Assembly (NCBI GenBank): GCA_038049695.1
Contig: CP142453.1
Span: 115,670,001-115,734,000 of the forward strand
DNA from: Cinnamomum chago
Taxonomy: Eukaryota; Streptophyta; Magnoliopsida; Laurales; Lauraceae
Length of the DNA stretch: 64,000 bases
Reading direction: 5' to 3'
Of the stretch, positions 25,372 through 35,971 are shown in pieces (position 1 is the stretch's first letter; every line of letters starts with the position of its first letter). Under the pieces are notes generated by a model. The model made no database searches. It had not been told where the DNA came from and was given only the letters and a program-made list of their open reading frames with translations. Position numbers and translations under genes: made by a program.

Positions 25372-28300
25372 GAAACAAAAGATGAGTTTTGGACTTTTTA
25401 AACCTTAAACCTAGTGATAAGGAGAATAAACATATGACATATCCTTCTCATCATTCCCTAGATCGAAATGGTGTATTTCCCATGTGATACCTCATCAAAA
25501 TAGGAGTTGCTAAGGCATTTCGCACAAGGACTAGTATCCATGATTTGAAAAGCAATTTTCGTGGAACATCTAATGGGTTTTATACTTGTATAGGTATACA
25601 CCTATTAAGTGTTCCTACTTATAAAGAACCACTAGGCAGTAGGCATTGCACGTCAAGTTCTGATTCATTGATCACTTTCTGTGATCATGAATGTATTCAA
25701 AAATCATATGCATGTTAATAAAGTTCATATCATAGCTGTTTGACCTGGTGGGCTGACTAGGAACCCAGATGACTCAACTTGACCCATCACAATCGGGGTG
25801 CCTAGTCGGGCTGAACTCAATTTAAACAAGTTTTGGTTGAAGAAGCCCAGTTGACCTGCCCGGTTGATGTGTGACCAGGCTTGATATGTCGTCTCATGAG
25901 ACTTTATCCTTGCATATTAAAAGGCAACAAATACAAGTCTCATGCTAGTGCAATGGTAGATTTTTTCATTTTTATTTTTTTGGGTGGAAAGTAATACCGT
26001 AGAAATTAAAATATACTTAAATGAAAATTGAAAATTGAAAACACAATTCTTAAGAGAACTAAGTTGATTTTCTAATATCAAAATATTTAAAAGTTAGTTT
26101 ATTGAAACAACTCGTTGGCCAGCAAAGTTTCATGGTTGACTCAACCTGTTAATTACTTGAATCTGGTCTTAGCTTCATATGATACCACAATCATGTTATT
26201 GTCATCATTGTACTGATAATATGTGGATTATGAATACTTTTTCATGTTTAAAAAAAGAATCTTACTCTTTCAAAAGATAAAATATTATAATTTGCAACAC
26301 AATTCCCAATAAGATTCGATCTCTAGAATAATTTGCCATATAGTTTTGATTTCAGAACCTTGACACCACTAATTCCTGCTCTCCTATTAACATGAGAAGC
26401 ACAGCCATCAAAATCAGGCTTAAGAACACAGAGACCAAGGAATAATCCAAGTAGAAACTCCAATGGTCAAACGACAACAAGAAGCCCCAGCCTTAAGTTG
26501 AATATATTGCAATTTCTATAATTAGTAATATCAAAAAGTCTAGATTTTTAGGAAAATGAATATTAAGTTGCTCGCAGTCCGAGTCCTGTTGTTTTACACT
26601 TGATTTGTAGCTGTGCAACAAGAAACCATTCTGAACGTCTACGCAACATTTTTTTATTTTACCTTTTTTGGACAAGATTCTGGTTGCTCACTCTTACATC
26701 TTTTAAAAACGCTTAAACTAGAACTAGAAAAATCCTATTGACATGAACAATCCAACTTGAGCATCAATGACACATGGGTTGACACACAATCAGATGCTCA
26801 TTTCAAAGAAACAGTGTGACATAATCAATAAAAGGTAAAAGGTCATCACCTAGTGTGACATAATCAATACTGTTAATAAAAAATATAAAAAAAAATAACT
26901 TGATGATATTGCAAAAAAATTAGATGTGGGTTTTGTTAGAGGAAAGAAATAGAATGAGAACAAAAGATACCCAGAATTCAGCTAAATGCCTTGAAGTATT
27001 GGAATTCTCTGCACGAAATGTTGGACCAAATGTATAAACCTGGAATTCCAACAAAACAATTTCACAATGAACAAACAAATAGAAAATAAAAAATAAAATA
27101 AAATAACTAATCAATGAAAAGGTCAAAAATAAAAAATAAATGTCAAGAATAAGCGATCTAGAGCAGGAAGAACTGTCATACATCGGAAAGAGCACAAGCA
27201 TATGTTTCCGCATTGAGTTGACCTGAAACTGTCAAGAATGCAGGTTTTCCAAAGAAATCCTAGCACCGGAAAGAGAAACATGAACAATATATCAAAACTC
27301 ATACATATTGTGCTGCTTCAAACACAAGATAATGTCAGGAAGAACAAACAGAAAGTGTCTCTATGAGCATATATATCCCTTTGTTCATAAGAAGCCACAA
27401 CACCGTCACAAAGATCCCTAGCAACATCAAAAAACATAATACAGACTATAAGGATACAAAGAAAGAAGTAACCAAGGCATAAGAGTCCTGTTTTCTATCC
27501 TCTGGTTCAACGTAACTAGCATTTCAGAATCAATATCATGATTTAGAGCTCTTGAGCCACATTAGGTACAGTGCGGTTTTACCAACCTGTTTTGAAAACA
27601 GGTTAGGATACGGATTGGAATTCAAACCATAGACGCTCCTGTTTGACTCAAACCATTTTGACCTGACCCGACCCATTTGCCACCCCTAACTAGCATCATT
27701 GACCTTCCACGGTACAATTTTCCCAGTTACATAAACTATTGTTTTCTTTTTTCTCTTTCTCACAGGGGGTGTCTGGGCTGATAGAGACCACCCAAATAGT
27801 TATTACCTACTACTATCAAGTTGCTGGTTTTCTTGAGAAACCCTCGACCAGATAAGTGGGGGATTGGATAAAAAACCAGTTACAACCAGCCAGCAGTTTC
27901 ATGCCTGTCCAGGATCGGAGCCAACAACAGTAAAGAGGTCACAGCCAAAATTTGATTGCATGATCACCCCTCCCTAAGTAGCAAAATAATATTATGCACA
28001 CATCATCATAGGAAGCAAGAACTACTAGCTAATTGCTTATAAAATATAAAGTAAACACCGGAATAGTCAGAAAAAAATACAGTCGAGTGATTGCTCCAAA
28101 TCACACCCAAAGTCCTAATCACCTCGATGTCAACCTTAGAAGATAGACAACACAACCAGAGACGAAAAACCAAGAATTAATACAGCTCAGTACCAACAAA
28201 CCGAAAAGAGCTGTCCATGCAGTGAACAACATATCCAACCATTTACATTGAAACTATAGTTTCTTTAACTCGATCATAATTCAAACAGATCTAACAACAT

Positions 28301-31300
28301 TTTAAAGGCAATTCGGTATCATTTGATAACTAGAAGTTCCTGAACATCTTCAAGCATTTATATTGCAAAGGAAATAATTAAGATTATAAAAATTAAACAT
28401 TTGGAAGTGAATCAATGTATTTGTGGCTAATATAAAAGGATCATAAATATTATAAGTAGATAACCTACCTGTGACCAATCAATCACCCCCTCTTTCGTTT
28501 TAGGAATGGTACTGACTGGTGAATTACTGACTTCTCGGGAGCTCGGAATCTGTCAGGTTAATTGGAAAAAAAAAATAAGGGAAAACGAAAAAAGTATCAT
28601 GCAACTTCCAGGCTCAGTGATTGTTCATCTAGAAACTTTTCATTAAGCCCAAAATGAAAGTTAGAACTTATCAGTTACAAATCTTTACAAACAATTCCTT
28701 TAAACTAAAGTCATCCATTGAATCACCTGTTAGCTTCTGTTGAGAACAATTTAATCACTTTGAAATATGCATCTGAAAGTTCGAATCATCCGTCTAATTA
28801 GTGACTCTCTTTAGGAAGCCAAATGCATCATCATCTAATCAATGGCGCACATGAATAGATTAACAGTGCCAAAACAGATCCACAATCTTGAGTCCCAGCA
28901 ATGGGACCCCTTTTATGAACCCATACCAACGATCCGCTTTTCGATAGCACAATCTATTCATTTTGCCTTCCCTATTTGATGGCCCCTTCACAAATAGTCC
29001 TTTTCAGGACAGCAATCGCCATGTTCAAATGACCCTGTCGGTGTTCCTCCTAGGGATGTCAATAGACCTCTTACTACCTGCTTAACCTAGGATTCAAACC
29101 CAAAAAATCCAGGTAGAGACCCTCTCCTAGAAACCCCTCCACCCCCGCGATTGATAATCAAGTCTTGGTCCGAGTCCAATTGGCCCATACCAGAATATCG
29201 AGTTCCAATGATATTACATAAAATGCATATTTAATAAATATCGTATTAATAAATAGTTTATGAAATAAAGCATCCAGTGCAGATGGTAAAGTGTAAACAT
29301 CCTGACCACAAGCGCAAAAGTACAATTCCTAGTAACCTGTCTTTTACACATGTTTTAATTCAAACTCTAGGTCCATCGAAGTTGGGCTGGGCAGAGATGG
29401 CAAATCCTGACCCAAACTACCAACTGGGATTCACAAAAAGGAACAAAAATGTTCAACTCAAAATTTTTTTTTTTTTTTTTGAATGGTAACTTTCATTAAA
29501 ATCAGAACTCAAAAAGATATTGTTAATTGATAATGCATACCAAAGTAGTCACACAAAATTGTTCACCAGCTCCTTCACAGTCTGAAGCCGTTATAATTGG
29601 ACTTGAAATCCAGACGAATCCGTTTTCTTGGAAAAACTTGTGAGTAGCATATGCCAAGGCATTCCTTACTCTAGCTACCTACAACCATCTTGCGCATTAC
29701 AACCAATAAATAGATAAAACTTAGCAGAAATAGTCTGACCATGTTCATAAGCAAAGTAGAAGCTAATAATAAGTACAACTGCACAAACATTGAACATATT
29801 GGGAAAATGTAAATATAGCAATGATACATCATATAAAGATTCCAAATCTAAATTATCCAAACCTCTGGACCACCACATAGATATCATTTATGATTGCTTT
29901 TAACATAATTTACATTTTTTTTTCTTTTTTTCTTTCGTCAACAATATGCATGGACCTTTATGATTGTTTTTAATGTATGTGCATTTTTTTTTCCATTTTA
30001 ACTATTATCAACAATATGCATGGCTTGTGTCCACTTATCCAAACCTCTGGACCACCACATAGATGAGACATAGTCCAAAATTCTTCATAACTGAACTATC
30101 TTCGTCAATGCATAATTGGTTCACACAGACACTGGGAAGCAACACAAGCAATAAGATGAATAAGAGATTAGTTTTTTCAATGGGAAAATTGCAAGCAGTT
30201 AAAGTGGTGCAATTACAATGATTTTTTAAAGGAGGTAACTACTAGGGCACTGGCATCAGTTTAGAACAAGTATCCCAGACAATAAACAACAATGACATCA
30301 ATTGACATGACAAACTTGACAAAACATGCAGACACATACCGCACCAAATAAGTTTGTCCGAGGACGCAGATGAGCTATGGTTCTCAAGAATTCTCTGCTG
30401 GCTCTCTTCTTTTGAATAGGAAAGGTTGTTGGATCACACTGCCCAACCTAGAGAAAGGAAAGAATGACAAATTGGTCCACACAAAATAACAAAATGTGAG
30501 CACAAATACCAACATATGGGTCAAAATTCTATATAAAGAAACATGCATGACTGACCAGACATGTTCCTGAAAGTAAATCAGAAAAACACTTGGATTAGAA
30601 ATGCATATTCTTCTCTCTCCAACCAAACCTTCCAAGAAGTTGCATACAGCATTAAGTTGCTAGAAATGCAAATTCTTGAAGGGAACGTTTTTGTAACACA
30701 AGGATTCAGCTCTCCACAGAATTCCTTCTCTGCATGGGATGGAATCCCGCTCCCCACCTTCATCGCGTTTCATTTTCCTCTACTGTGAACAACATTTCAA
30801 GAATGTGCCTCTTCTGCATGGAAAGTCATGGGTGCAAATGACAGAAAATTTTAGATATGTGGCAAATTGGAGCAATTTTCCTCAATTGCAAACTCATCGT
30901 GTTACACAAACGTGCCCAAAAAGGTGTAATAACCAAATAAAGACTGCAGCTGTAAAAGGAGGATACCCAGTAATTAAAAAACAGTATCTTCCCAAGGAGA
31001 AAATCAAGAAGTGTGCTGCTTACTATAGTGAGTTTTGCCAACTTCAATTCCACTTTCTGCTTAGATCCTTGACTCCTTACTAAAATCCCCTCTACACATA
31101 AAGAGGTACCAGTTGTGATGAGGCCAGAATCCACCTATTTAAGACACCGGTATTGAAAAACTAATTTACTTCAAAGTTAACTATAGGCATACCATAGTCA
31201 AAAAAATATAAATGATAATGATATCTAAACAGAAGAATTATTGGGCGGGCTGGATAATTACGATTTATGATTCATAGGCATGTACACGAAATGGAAACCA

Positions 31301-32412
31301 CTTCATTGAAAAAAATAATTTAATGCAGGTATTTAGCTGGTAATCCATATACACCATAATGTTTATTTTCTCAATTTCTCGTTTTGGGCGGTGGGGACTT
31401 CAAAACTTACTACCTAAATCACAAGCATATAAGTTTTCCCACATTCCTAAATGCTGCATCACCTTTGATTTCCCCAACACTTTATTCCATAACAGAAAAC
31501 TACGAAAATACAAGAAGGCTAGAACATAATTGGAAGTCATCATAGCCATGCATACAAAGAGAAAGAACCTAACTTTCTTCTTTAAGGAATCATAGCAATG
31601 CATACATGACATTATCTACCCACCCTTTCTCTAGTCAATAAACTATTTTACAATCATGAGAAGTTCAACTTACAGCAATTGTGGAGTTGCACGACTAATC
31701 ATCTACATCATCCGCACATTACCTGTTCGTAGCCTTCCGCATCCGAGCTCATCACGCATTGCAAGTTGGAAAGGCATGAGCCGTCAGTAACCTAATACAT
31801 CAAAAGCCGGGAAAAAATCACATACATAACTACAGTGCACGAAAAACCTAAAACAGACAAATGGAATGCAAATGCGAATGCGAACTAATTATGAATTCAG
31901 TGACTAGCTGCGAATTGAATTGGATTTTGTAAGCATTCGCGATCGATCTGACTGACCTCGATGAAGGTGATGCTGCTCTGCTTGCGGGACGTACGGACCC
32001 AGCCCCTGACCAGAAGCTCCTGCCCTACGCGGTCCAAGCCCTCGTCAGGGCCGCCCTTGATGTCGACGATCCTCAGCCGCTTCCGGAACTTCCCTACCTT
32101 CTCGGAGGCCACTATAGACGGAGTATCTGCGGATTCCGTCTTCGGATCGGCGGAAGAGAAAGCGCTGGTGGTTCCGCTGCAGAAGAAGCGCTTGTGAGAG
32201 GAGAGGGAGGAGAGGTTGGAAGGGACGAGGGGTGGGGGGCGGAAATGGAGGCGGAGCGAGGGGGGGAAGAGAGGAGGGTTTGTTGGGGTTTTGAGGATGA
32301 GAGGAGGATTTCTAGGGCTTGTGGAGGAGCATAGGAGGAGGAGACGAGCGGCGGAACGGGGACGGAGACGGAGACGATAAGGAGAACGTGGAGAAAGAAC
32401 AGAGGCCGCCAT
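16373..32412 (-). CDS. Asparagine--tRNA ligase, organellar (15 exons, complete)
   Basis: Charges tRNA-Asn with asparagine, using ATP, for plastid and/or mitochondrial translation. Exons in coding order: 32412-31957, 31791-31723, 31134-31024, 30447-30340, 29678-29541, 28549-28469, 27259-27182, 27039-26971, 24258-24184, 23376-23293, 23081-22995, 21496-21401, 21302-21228, 19527-19401, 16488-16373 (stop TGA 16375-16373). They give 589 codons in one open frame. Residues 1 to about 100 are rich in Ser, Arg, Leu and Pro, like a transit peptide. An OB-fold anticodon-binding domain follows (about 128-230, with [13 protein letters not shown]). The class II catalytic core has motif 1 near P275, motif 2 [16 protein letters not shown] (355-370) and motif 3 GFGLGFERL (556-564). 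Known plant organellar AsnRS is similar in length (Arabidopsis NS1/SYNO about 567). All junctions are GT-AG except intron 12 (GC-AG). All introns are phase 0 except the last (phase 1). The start is the first ATG of the open exon 1 frame. Confidence 0.96.
17526..17551 (+). other. Potential G-quadruplex run
   Basis: Four successive GGGT units followed by GGGGT and GGGGG give at least five G runs of three or more with one-base loops, on the strand opposite to AsnRS transcription. This fits the standard G4 pattern. It lies in AsnRS intron 14. Confidence 0.7.
17761..17872. repeat. Short foldback: 38-bp arms, 36-bp loop
   Basis: Arms 17761-17798 and 17835-17872 are inverted copies with 34 of 38 positions matching (arm core GGTGAATTTCCAAAAATG). 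Probably a small MITE remnant in AsnRS intron 14. Confidence 0.75.
18433..18660. mobile_element. Solo LTR, 228 bp (fossil)
   Basis: Begins TGATGCAGACCC and ends GGGTCTACATCA, forming extended TG...CA inverted ends. It is flanked by the 5-bp direct repeat CAAAC at 18428-18432 and 18661-18665. No internal domain is present, so it is a solo LTR of a small element, family not named. Perfect target repeats suggest moderate age. It lies in AsnRS intron 14. Confidence 0.85.
20126..20611 (-). mobile_element. Solo LTR, about 486 bp, reverse orientation (fossil)
   Basis: Starts TGAGG and ends GGCCTGCATCA on the plus strand. The near-identical 5-mers CAGGG and CCGGG flank it. Read on the minus strand it shares order and words with the 40532 LTR (TGATGCAGGCC start, AGGAGT/TTTAA-rich U3, a stretch with AACCCTTCCT, an AATAAAGA-type signal, GGGATTCAGCCA near the end). 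Same family, opposite orientation. It lies in AsnRS intron 13. Confidence 0.75.
21303..21400 (-). other. GC-AG intron (AsnRS intron 12)
   Basis: A 98-bp intron with donor AAG|GCATGT and acceptor TTTCTAG|GAA. Using the nearby GT (three bases further in) would shift the frame. Only the GC donor joins DYPK to EIKAFYM as in known organellar AsnRS. Confidence 0.85.
25135..25286. repeat. Tandem duplication, period 76 bp
   Basis: Two nearly identical units containing TCATGACCCTCTCTTTA and AATGCCTTTTAAAGGCCTTG (itself partly palindromic), in AsnRS intron 8. High identity implies a recent duplication. Confidence 0.9.
25338..25366. repeat. (GA)n microsatellite
   Basis: An uninterrupted GA tract of 29 bases in AsnRS intron 8. 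Confidence 0.95.
27600..27689. mobile_element. hAT-like terminus, partner not found
   Basis: On the minus strand the segment starts TAGGGGTGGCAAATGGGTCG, a common plant hAT-type terminal motif, followed by GGTCAGGTC. No matching opposite end was identified nearby, so the extent is uncertain. AsnRS intron 6. Confidence 0.35.
29464..29505 (-). mobile_element. Ultra-short LINE insertion, 42 bp
   Basis: T17 followed by GAATGGTAACTTTCATTAAA, flanked by the 9-bp repeats AACTCAAAA at 29455-29463 and 29506-29514. On the minus strand this is the extreme 3' end plus poly(A) of a LINE, copied for only about 25 nt before integration. AsnRS intron 5. Confidence 0.8.
29855..30063. repeat. Compound direct duplication
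   Basis: A 30-bp segment containing CCAAACCTCTGGACCACCAC is repeated exactly at 29855-29884 and 30034-30063. Between them CAACAATATGCATGG also occurs twice, each time with a TTTATGATTG-type lead and a T-rich tract. A two-step tandem duplication in AsnRS intron 4. Confidence 0.8.
30681..30917. mobile_element. MITE related to the 12319 element, 237 bp
   Basis: The left end GGGAACGTTTTTGTAACAC matches the reverse complement of the right end (GGGCACGTTTGTGTAACAC). These are the same terminal motifs as the 533-bp element at 12319. It lies in AsnRS intron 3, about 107 bp from exon 3. No clear target duplication. Confidence 0.7.
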
Positions 32413-34865
32413 ATCTGTCTGAAGCTAATAAGCTATAGTGTAGTCCTGTCCGTCTGTCTTGATTTATTTAGAATTGAACTGCGGCTAGCAATGGGTCGGG
32501 TTAAAGCAAGGACCACACCCGACCCGAGCTTATTTGGTATAGGTTTTATTGGGTTTGGGTACGCAAAGGCATGCTTGTTAACGATAGTGGAATCCTCTAT
32601 TAAGAGGAATCTTTACATCCGCGGAATTAGACTTTCTTATTTTAAGGATTTATAACGGAGATGGTTCATTACATTTCATGCTTCACTAGTGAAGATAAAT
32701 CAACAATGATTCCTTTATATTCAAGTTTGATAACGAGAGAGGAATCATAAAAGATAAAAAAGAATCACTTTCATCTCAAATTCATTTAACAAATCCATTT
32801 TGTAGACATGAAATAATTTAGCAAGATTTTGACAGTCTCCCCTTAACAGGATGGCTTTACGACCTGTTTAGGTACCTGTAATTTCAAACATTATATAATC
32901 GTTTCATACAAATAATGGGGAGGGGTTGAAGGTGATATCCACCAAGTTATGGTTCATATCAATTATTGATCTAAACTATCCATTTGCTAGCATACATGGA
33001 ATGGTTTCATTTGTCTAATTAAATTGATTATTAAGAACGAGGACCATCTTTGGTGGAACTGACTTGATAAAGACTCAAATTGGCTTTTGGATTTGGAGCG
33101 AGTTTGGGCTTCATTCTGTTTCATCAATGGGTTTCACGCATGCCAGCTCCATGGGCCTACTTGGGCTGCCTTTCATAGCTGAATATTTTTTCTCGAGGCT
33201 ACATCTGGTGAGGTAAAACTCCAATGTAACTATGAGTGGTCTACTTACTCATGGTCATCGTCGACTCAGAGGACTCCAATTCATTGTTTCTCACTCAGAT
33301 TCATATGATTTGGCCCATGCCGTGTTTTGTGCTCATCAAGTCTTTGCGCATTGTTGGATTCAATATAAAAGAACATAAGAAAGTGTGGTTAAAAGACTGT
33401 TAAACTTTAAATTTGTTAAATCAAAGGATATGGTGATCTGATGGGACTGACTTATGCACGTCTCTTATCATAAACAAATATTCCCATCCATCCTATCTCC
33501 AGGGGCTTACAATATGGACCAAAAATTGTGTATGTGTAGCCTCCTCGTGGGTGAAAATCTTCAATGACAAAGGATAAGGAATCCTAATTTGACACTGGCC
33601 AAACATTCGAACATCCAACAAGATCAATAAAGTTCCTTGGATTGCATCTAGACGACTGGTTCGTTTGATGAATTTAGTTATAACATTTGACAGCATGAAT
33701 GGTCTAGAGCTTCTCTAATCCTTTCGTGATTCCTTACCTTCATCTGTAAGCCGAGAGAAGTTGAAACTTTGAGGAGTAGCTCAGTTGCATCAAGAGGTTA
33801 TAGGTTCGAAACTGTACTACCACACTAGACAAAAAAGTTGAGAACGTGCGTTATATACATAATAGAGAGGGAAGTTGTGATTTTATTTTCCATGCACCCA
33901 CCATTTTCGTCATTTGAGGCAATACATTTTTCTCGCATAGGAAAGATAAAAAAAAAAGAAAAAAGAAAAAAAGAGACTTATAATTAGAAATTAAAGTTCA
34001 CAAATCATTTAGTTGAGACCAGCATTGATAAACACAATAGGCAACCAACCTCAATTGAATGATAACTATTAAGTCAAAGATTTTTCTTTGGCCATTACTT
34101 GACTTGTTCCTATTTTCATTATATGAGGACAGTCCCGTAAGGATCCAATCTTAGTTTTTATTTATTTAAAAGTAATATATATATATATATATTTTTATCA
34201 TAACTCACTCCAATCATGGACCCTATACATGTAATGAAAAACTGATTTCACGACGATACTTGATATTCCGAAAACTACTTTATTAGTTCCTATATAGTTT
34301 ATTTGATTCGCTTTTTAAATATGATTGATTTTTTAAGTTATTTCATTTAATAAAGTGGGGACTTTTTTACTCTTTACAGCGATGTATATATGTTTAATGT
34401 ATTTATTTGTGATTTTACTTATTTTACATGATTGATCGGATTGAGTTGCGATATCACAATTCAAATTTTGATTTTCGGGTGAATGTAGAGAGAGAGATCA
34501 AATTCAAAACCAAGTCATGACAACCAGAAGGTTGAACTCTCATGCTACACATGCCTCTGACCAACTATCATCAGCTTGAACAAAGTCATCCTTTAGTGGG
34601 CCTTTAGTGGGCGACGATGAAATTGTGCAAAACAAGGGTCAATGTGTCTCTCGATAGTTAATATATTCACGTAGGATATTGATACCGGGATGGCACTCCA
34701 AGCCAAAGAAATCCGGGGAAATGTTCTTGCACGAGTAAAGTAGTTCAACTTATGGAATCCACTTAAATGCAAGCTTATTAATGGAAAAAAGGGTGGAGGG
34801 GAATGTCTGATGATATAAAAATATATAGTCCAATCGAATTATGCCAGCTCTTGATTTAACAACCT
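32413..34865. promoter_or_regulatory. Divergent 5' intergenic region between AsnRS and the zinc-finger gene
   Basis: Start codons of the two genes are about 3.56 kb apart and point away from each other, so both promoters must lie in this span or close to it. I could not place a convincing TATA box. A TAGCAATGGGTCGGGTT hAT-like motif sits about 75 bp upstream of the AsnRS start. A short SINE remnant is at 33771. The rest is unassigned. Confidence 0.4.
33771..33836 (+). mobile_element. SINE family A head with A tail
   Basis: GAGGAGTAGCTCAGTTG, then GGTTCGAAACTGTACTACCA, then an A run, without the usual GGGTTTACCC tail block. Imperfect flanking repeats (AGTTGAAAC and AGTTGAGAAC) suggest a separate insertion of a short form. 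Confidence 0.6.
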
Positions 34866-34874
34866 TAAGAAGAA

Positions 34875-35720
34875 GAGTTTGGCTATCTACACACTGCAGA
34901 CTACTCTCTACTCACTGCATTTAAAAAAAATAAAAAAAATCCCTAAACTACCCCTTGCCCTCTCTTTCCCTGCTCGTTGCCGTGCTCATTGCCGTCCATC
35001 GCCCACCCACCCTCTCCCTCTTCCTCTCCTTCTCCCTTCTCCCTCTCTCTCCGCCCGGTCACTCTCTCCCCTTCCTCTCTCTCCCTCTCATCGTGGACAA
35101 GCAAATGGAGAAGAAGCAAATGCTTTGGATGTAAAATAAAAAATAAAAATTGCCATTGAAATCGGCTAATCCGATTCATTCGGCGACACAGGGCCGAACA
35201 AATAGAGTTTGTTCGGCCCTGTGTCGCCGAACGAATCGAGTTTGTTCGGCCCTGTATCGCCGAACAAACTTGATTTGTTCAGCCCTGTGTCGCTGAACGA
35301 ATCAAATTCGTTGATTTCAATGGCAATTTTTTTTTTTACATCCACAACATTTGCTTATTCTCAATTTGCTTGTCCACCGTGAGAGGGAGAGAGGAAGGGG
35401 AGAGGGTGATCCGGCGTTGGTCGGCGACGAGCGAGGAGAGGGAAATAGAAAGGGAGAAGGAGAGGAAGAGGAAGAGGGAGAAGGAGAGAGGGTGGGCGAG
35501 CAGCAGGCGACGAGGAGCAGGGTTTACGGTTTAGCAGGGAGAAGAAGGCAATAGAGAGGGAGAAGGAGAGGAGAGGAAGGGGAGAGGGTGGGCGGGCGGT
35601 GGAAGGCAACGAGCAGGGAAAGAGAGGGCAAGGGGTAGTTCAGGGATATTTTTATTTTTATTTTTTATTTTTAAATGCAGTGTGTAGAGAGCAGTTTGTA
35701 GTGTGTAGGTAGCCACTCTC
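34875..35720. mobile_element. Mutator-like foldback MITE, 846 bp
   Basis: Arms of about 400 bp are inverted copies of each other: GGCTATCTACACACTGCA on the left against GGCTACCTACACACTACA on the right (reverse complement), and both contain ACTACCCCTTGCCCTCTC. The flanking 9-mers TAAGAAGAA (34866-34874) and TAAGAATAA (35721-35729) match at 8 of 9, as expected for Mutator-type insertion. The centre holds an array of palindromes (separate entry). No transposase. It ends 251 bp before the zinc-finger start codon. Confidence 0.8.
35179..35298. repeat. Array of 22-bp palindromes, 33-bp period
   Basis: GTTCGGCC-N6-GCCGAAC-type palindromes at 35211-35232, 35244-35265 and 35277-35298, with an inverted-order unit at 35179-35199. 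The spacing is exactly 33 bp. It lies at the symmetry centre of the 34875 foldback. A related pair sits at 58701-58755. Confidence 0.85.
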
Positions 35721-35971
35721 TAAGAATAATGACATCTTAATCAAGGGTGAATGAAGGTGGCCAAGGTCTTTTGCCTAATACAAAGAAGTGGGGGTTCCTT
35801 TCAAAAGTTACAAAGATCTGGGCTGTTTACAGATTGTTGCAAACATCAGGGGTAACTAATATAAAACACAACAACATATGACCCTACTGTTCCCCACTCC
35901 CACTGAATCCAACCCATCTCTTCCCAATCCTCCCTCCCTCCCTCTCCGGTCTCCATTTCCTTCCCTCCTTC
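35721..35971 (+). promoter_or_regulatory. Proximal promoter and 5' leader of the zinc-finger gene
   Basis: The last 90 bases before the ATG at 35972 are pyrimidine-rich (CCTCCCTCCCTCCCTCTCC), like many plant leaders. No TATA box is obvious. The foldback element borders this region directly, so it could affect the promoter. Confidence 0.4.

Noticed and set aside
29051-29066. hAT-like terminus (TAGGGATGTCAA)
   Set aside because: No inverted partner or 8-bp duplication was found.
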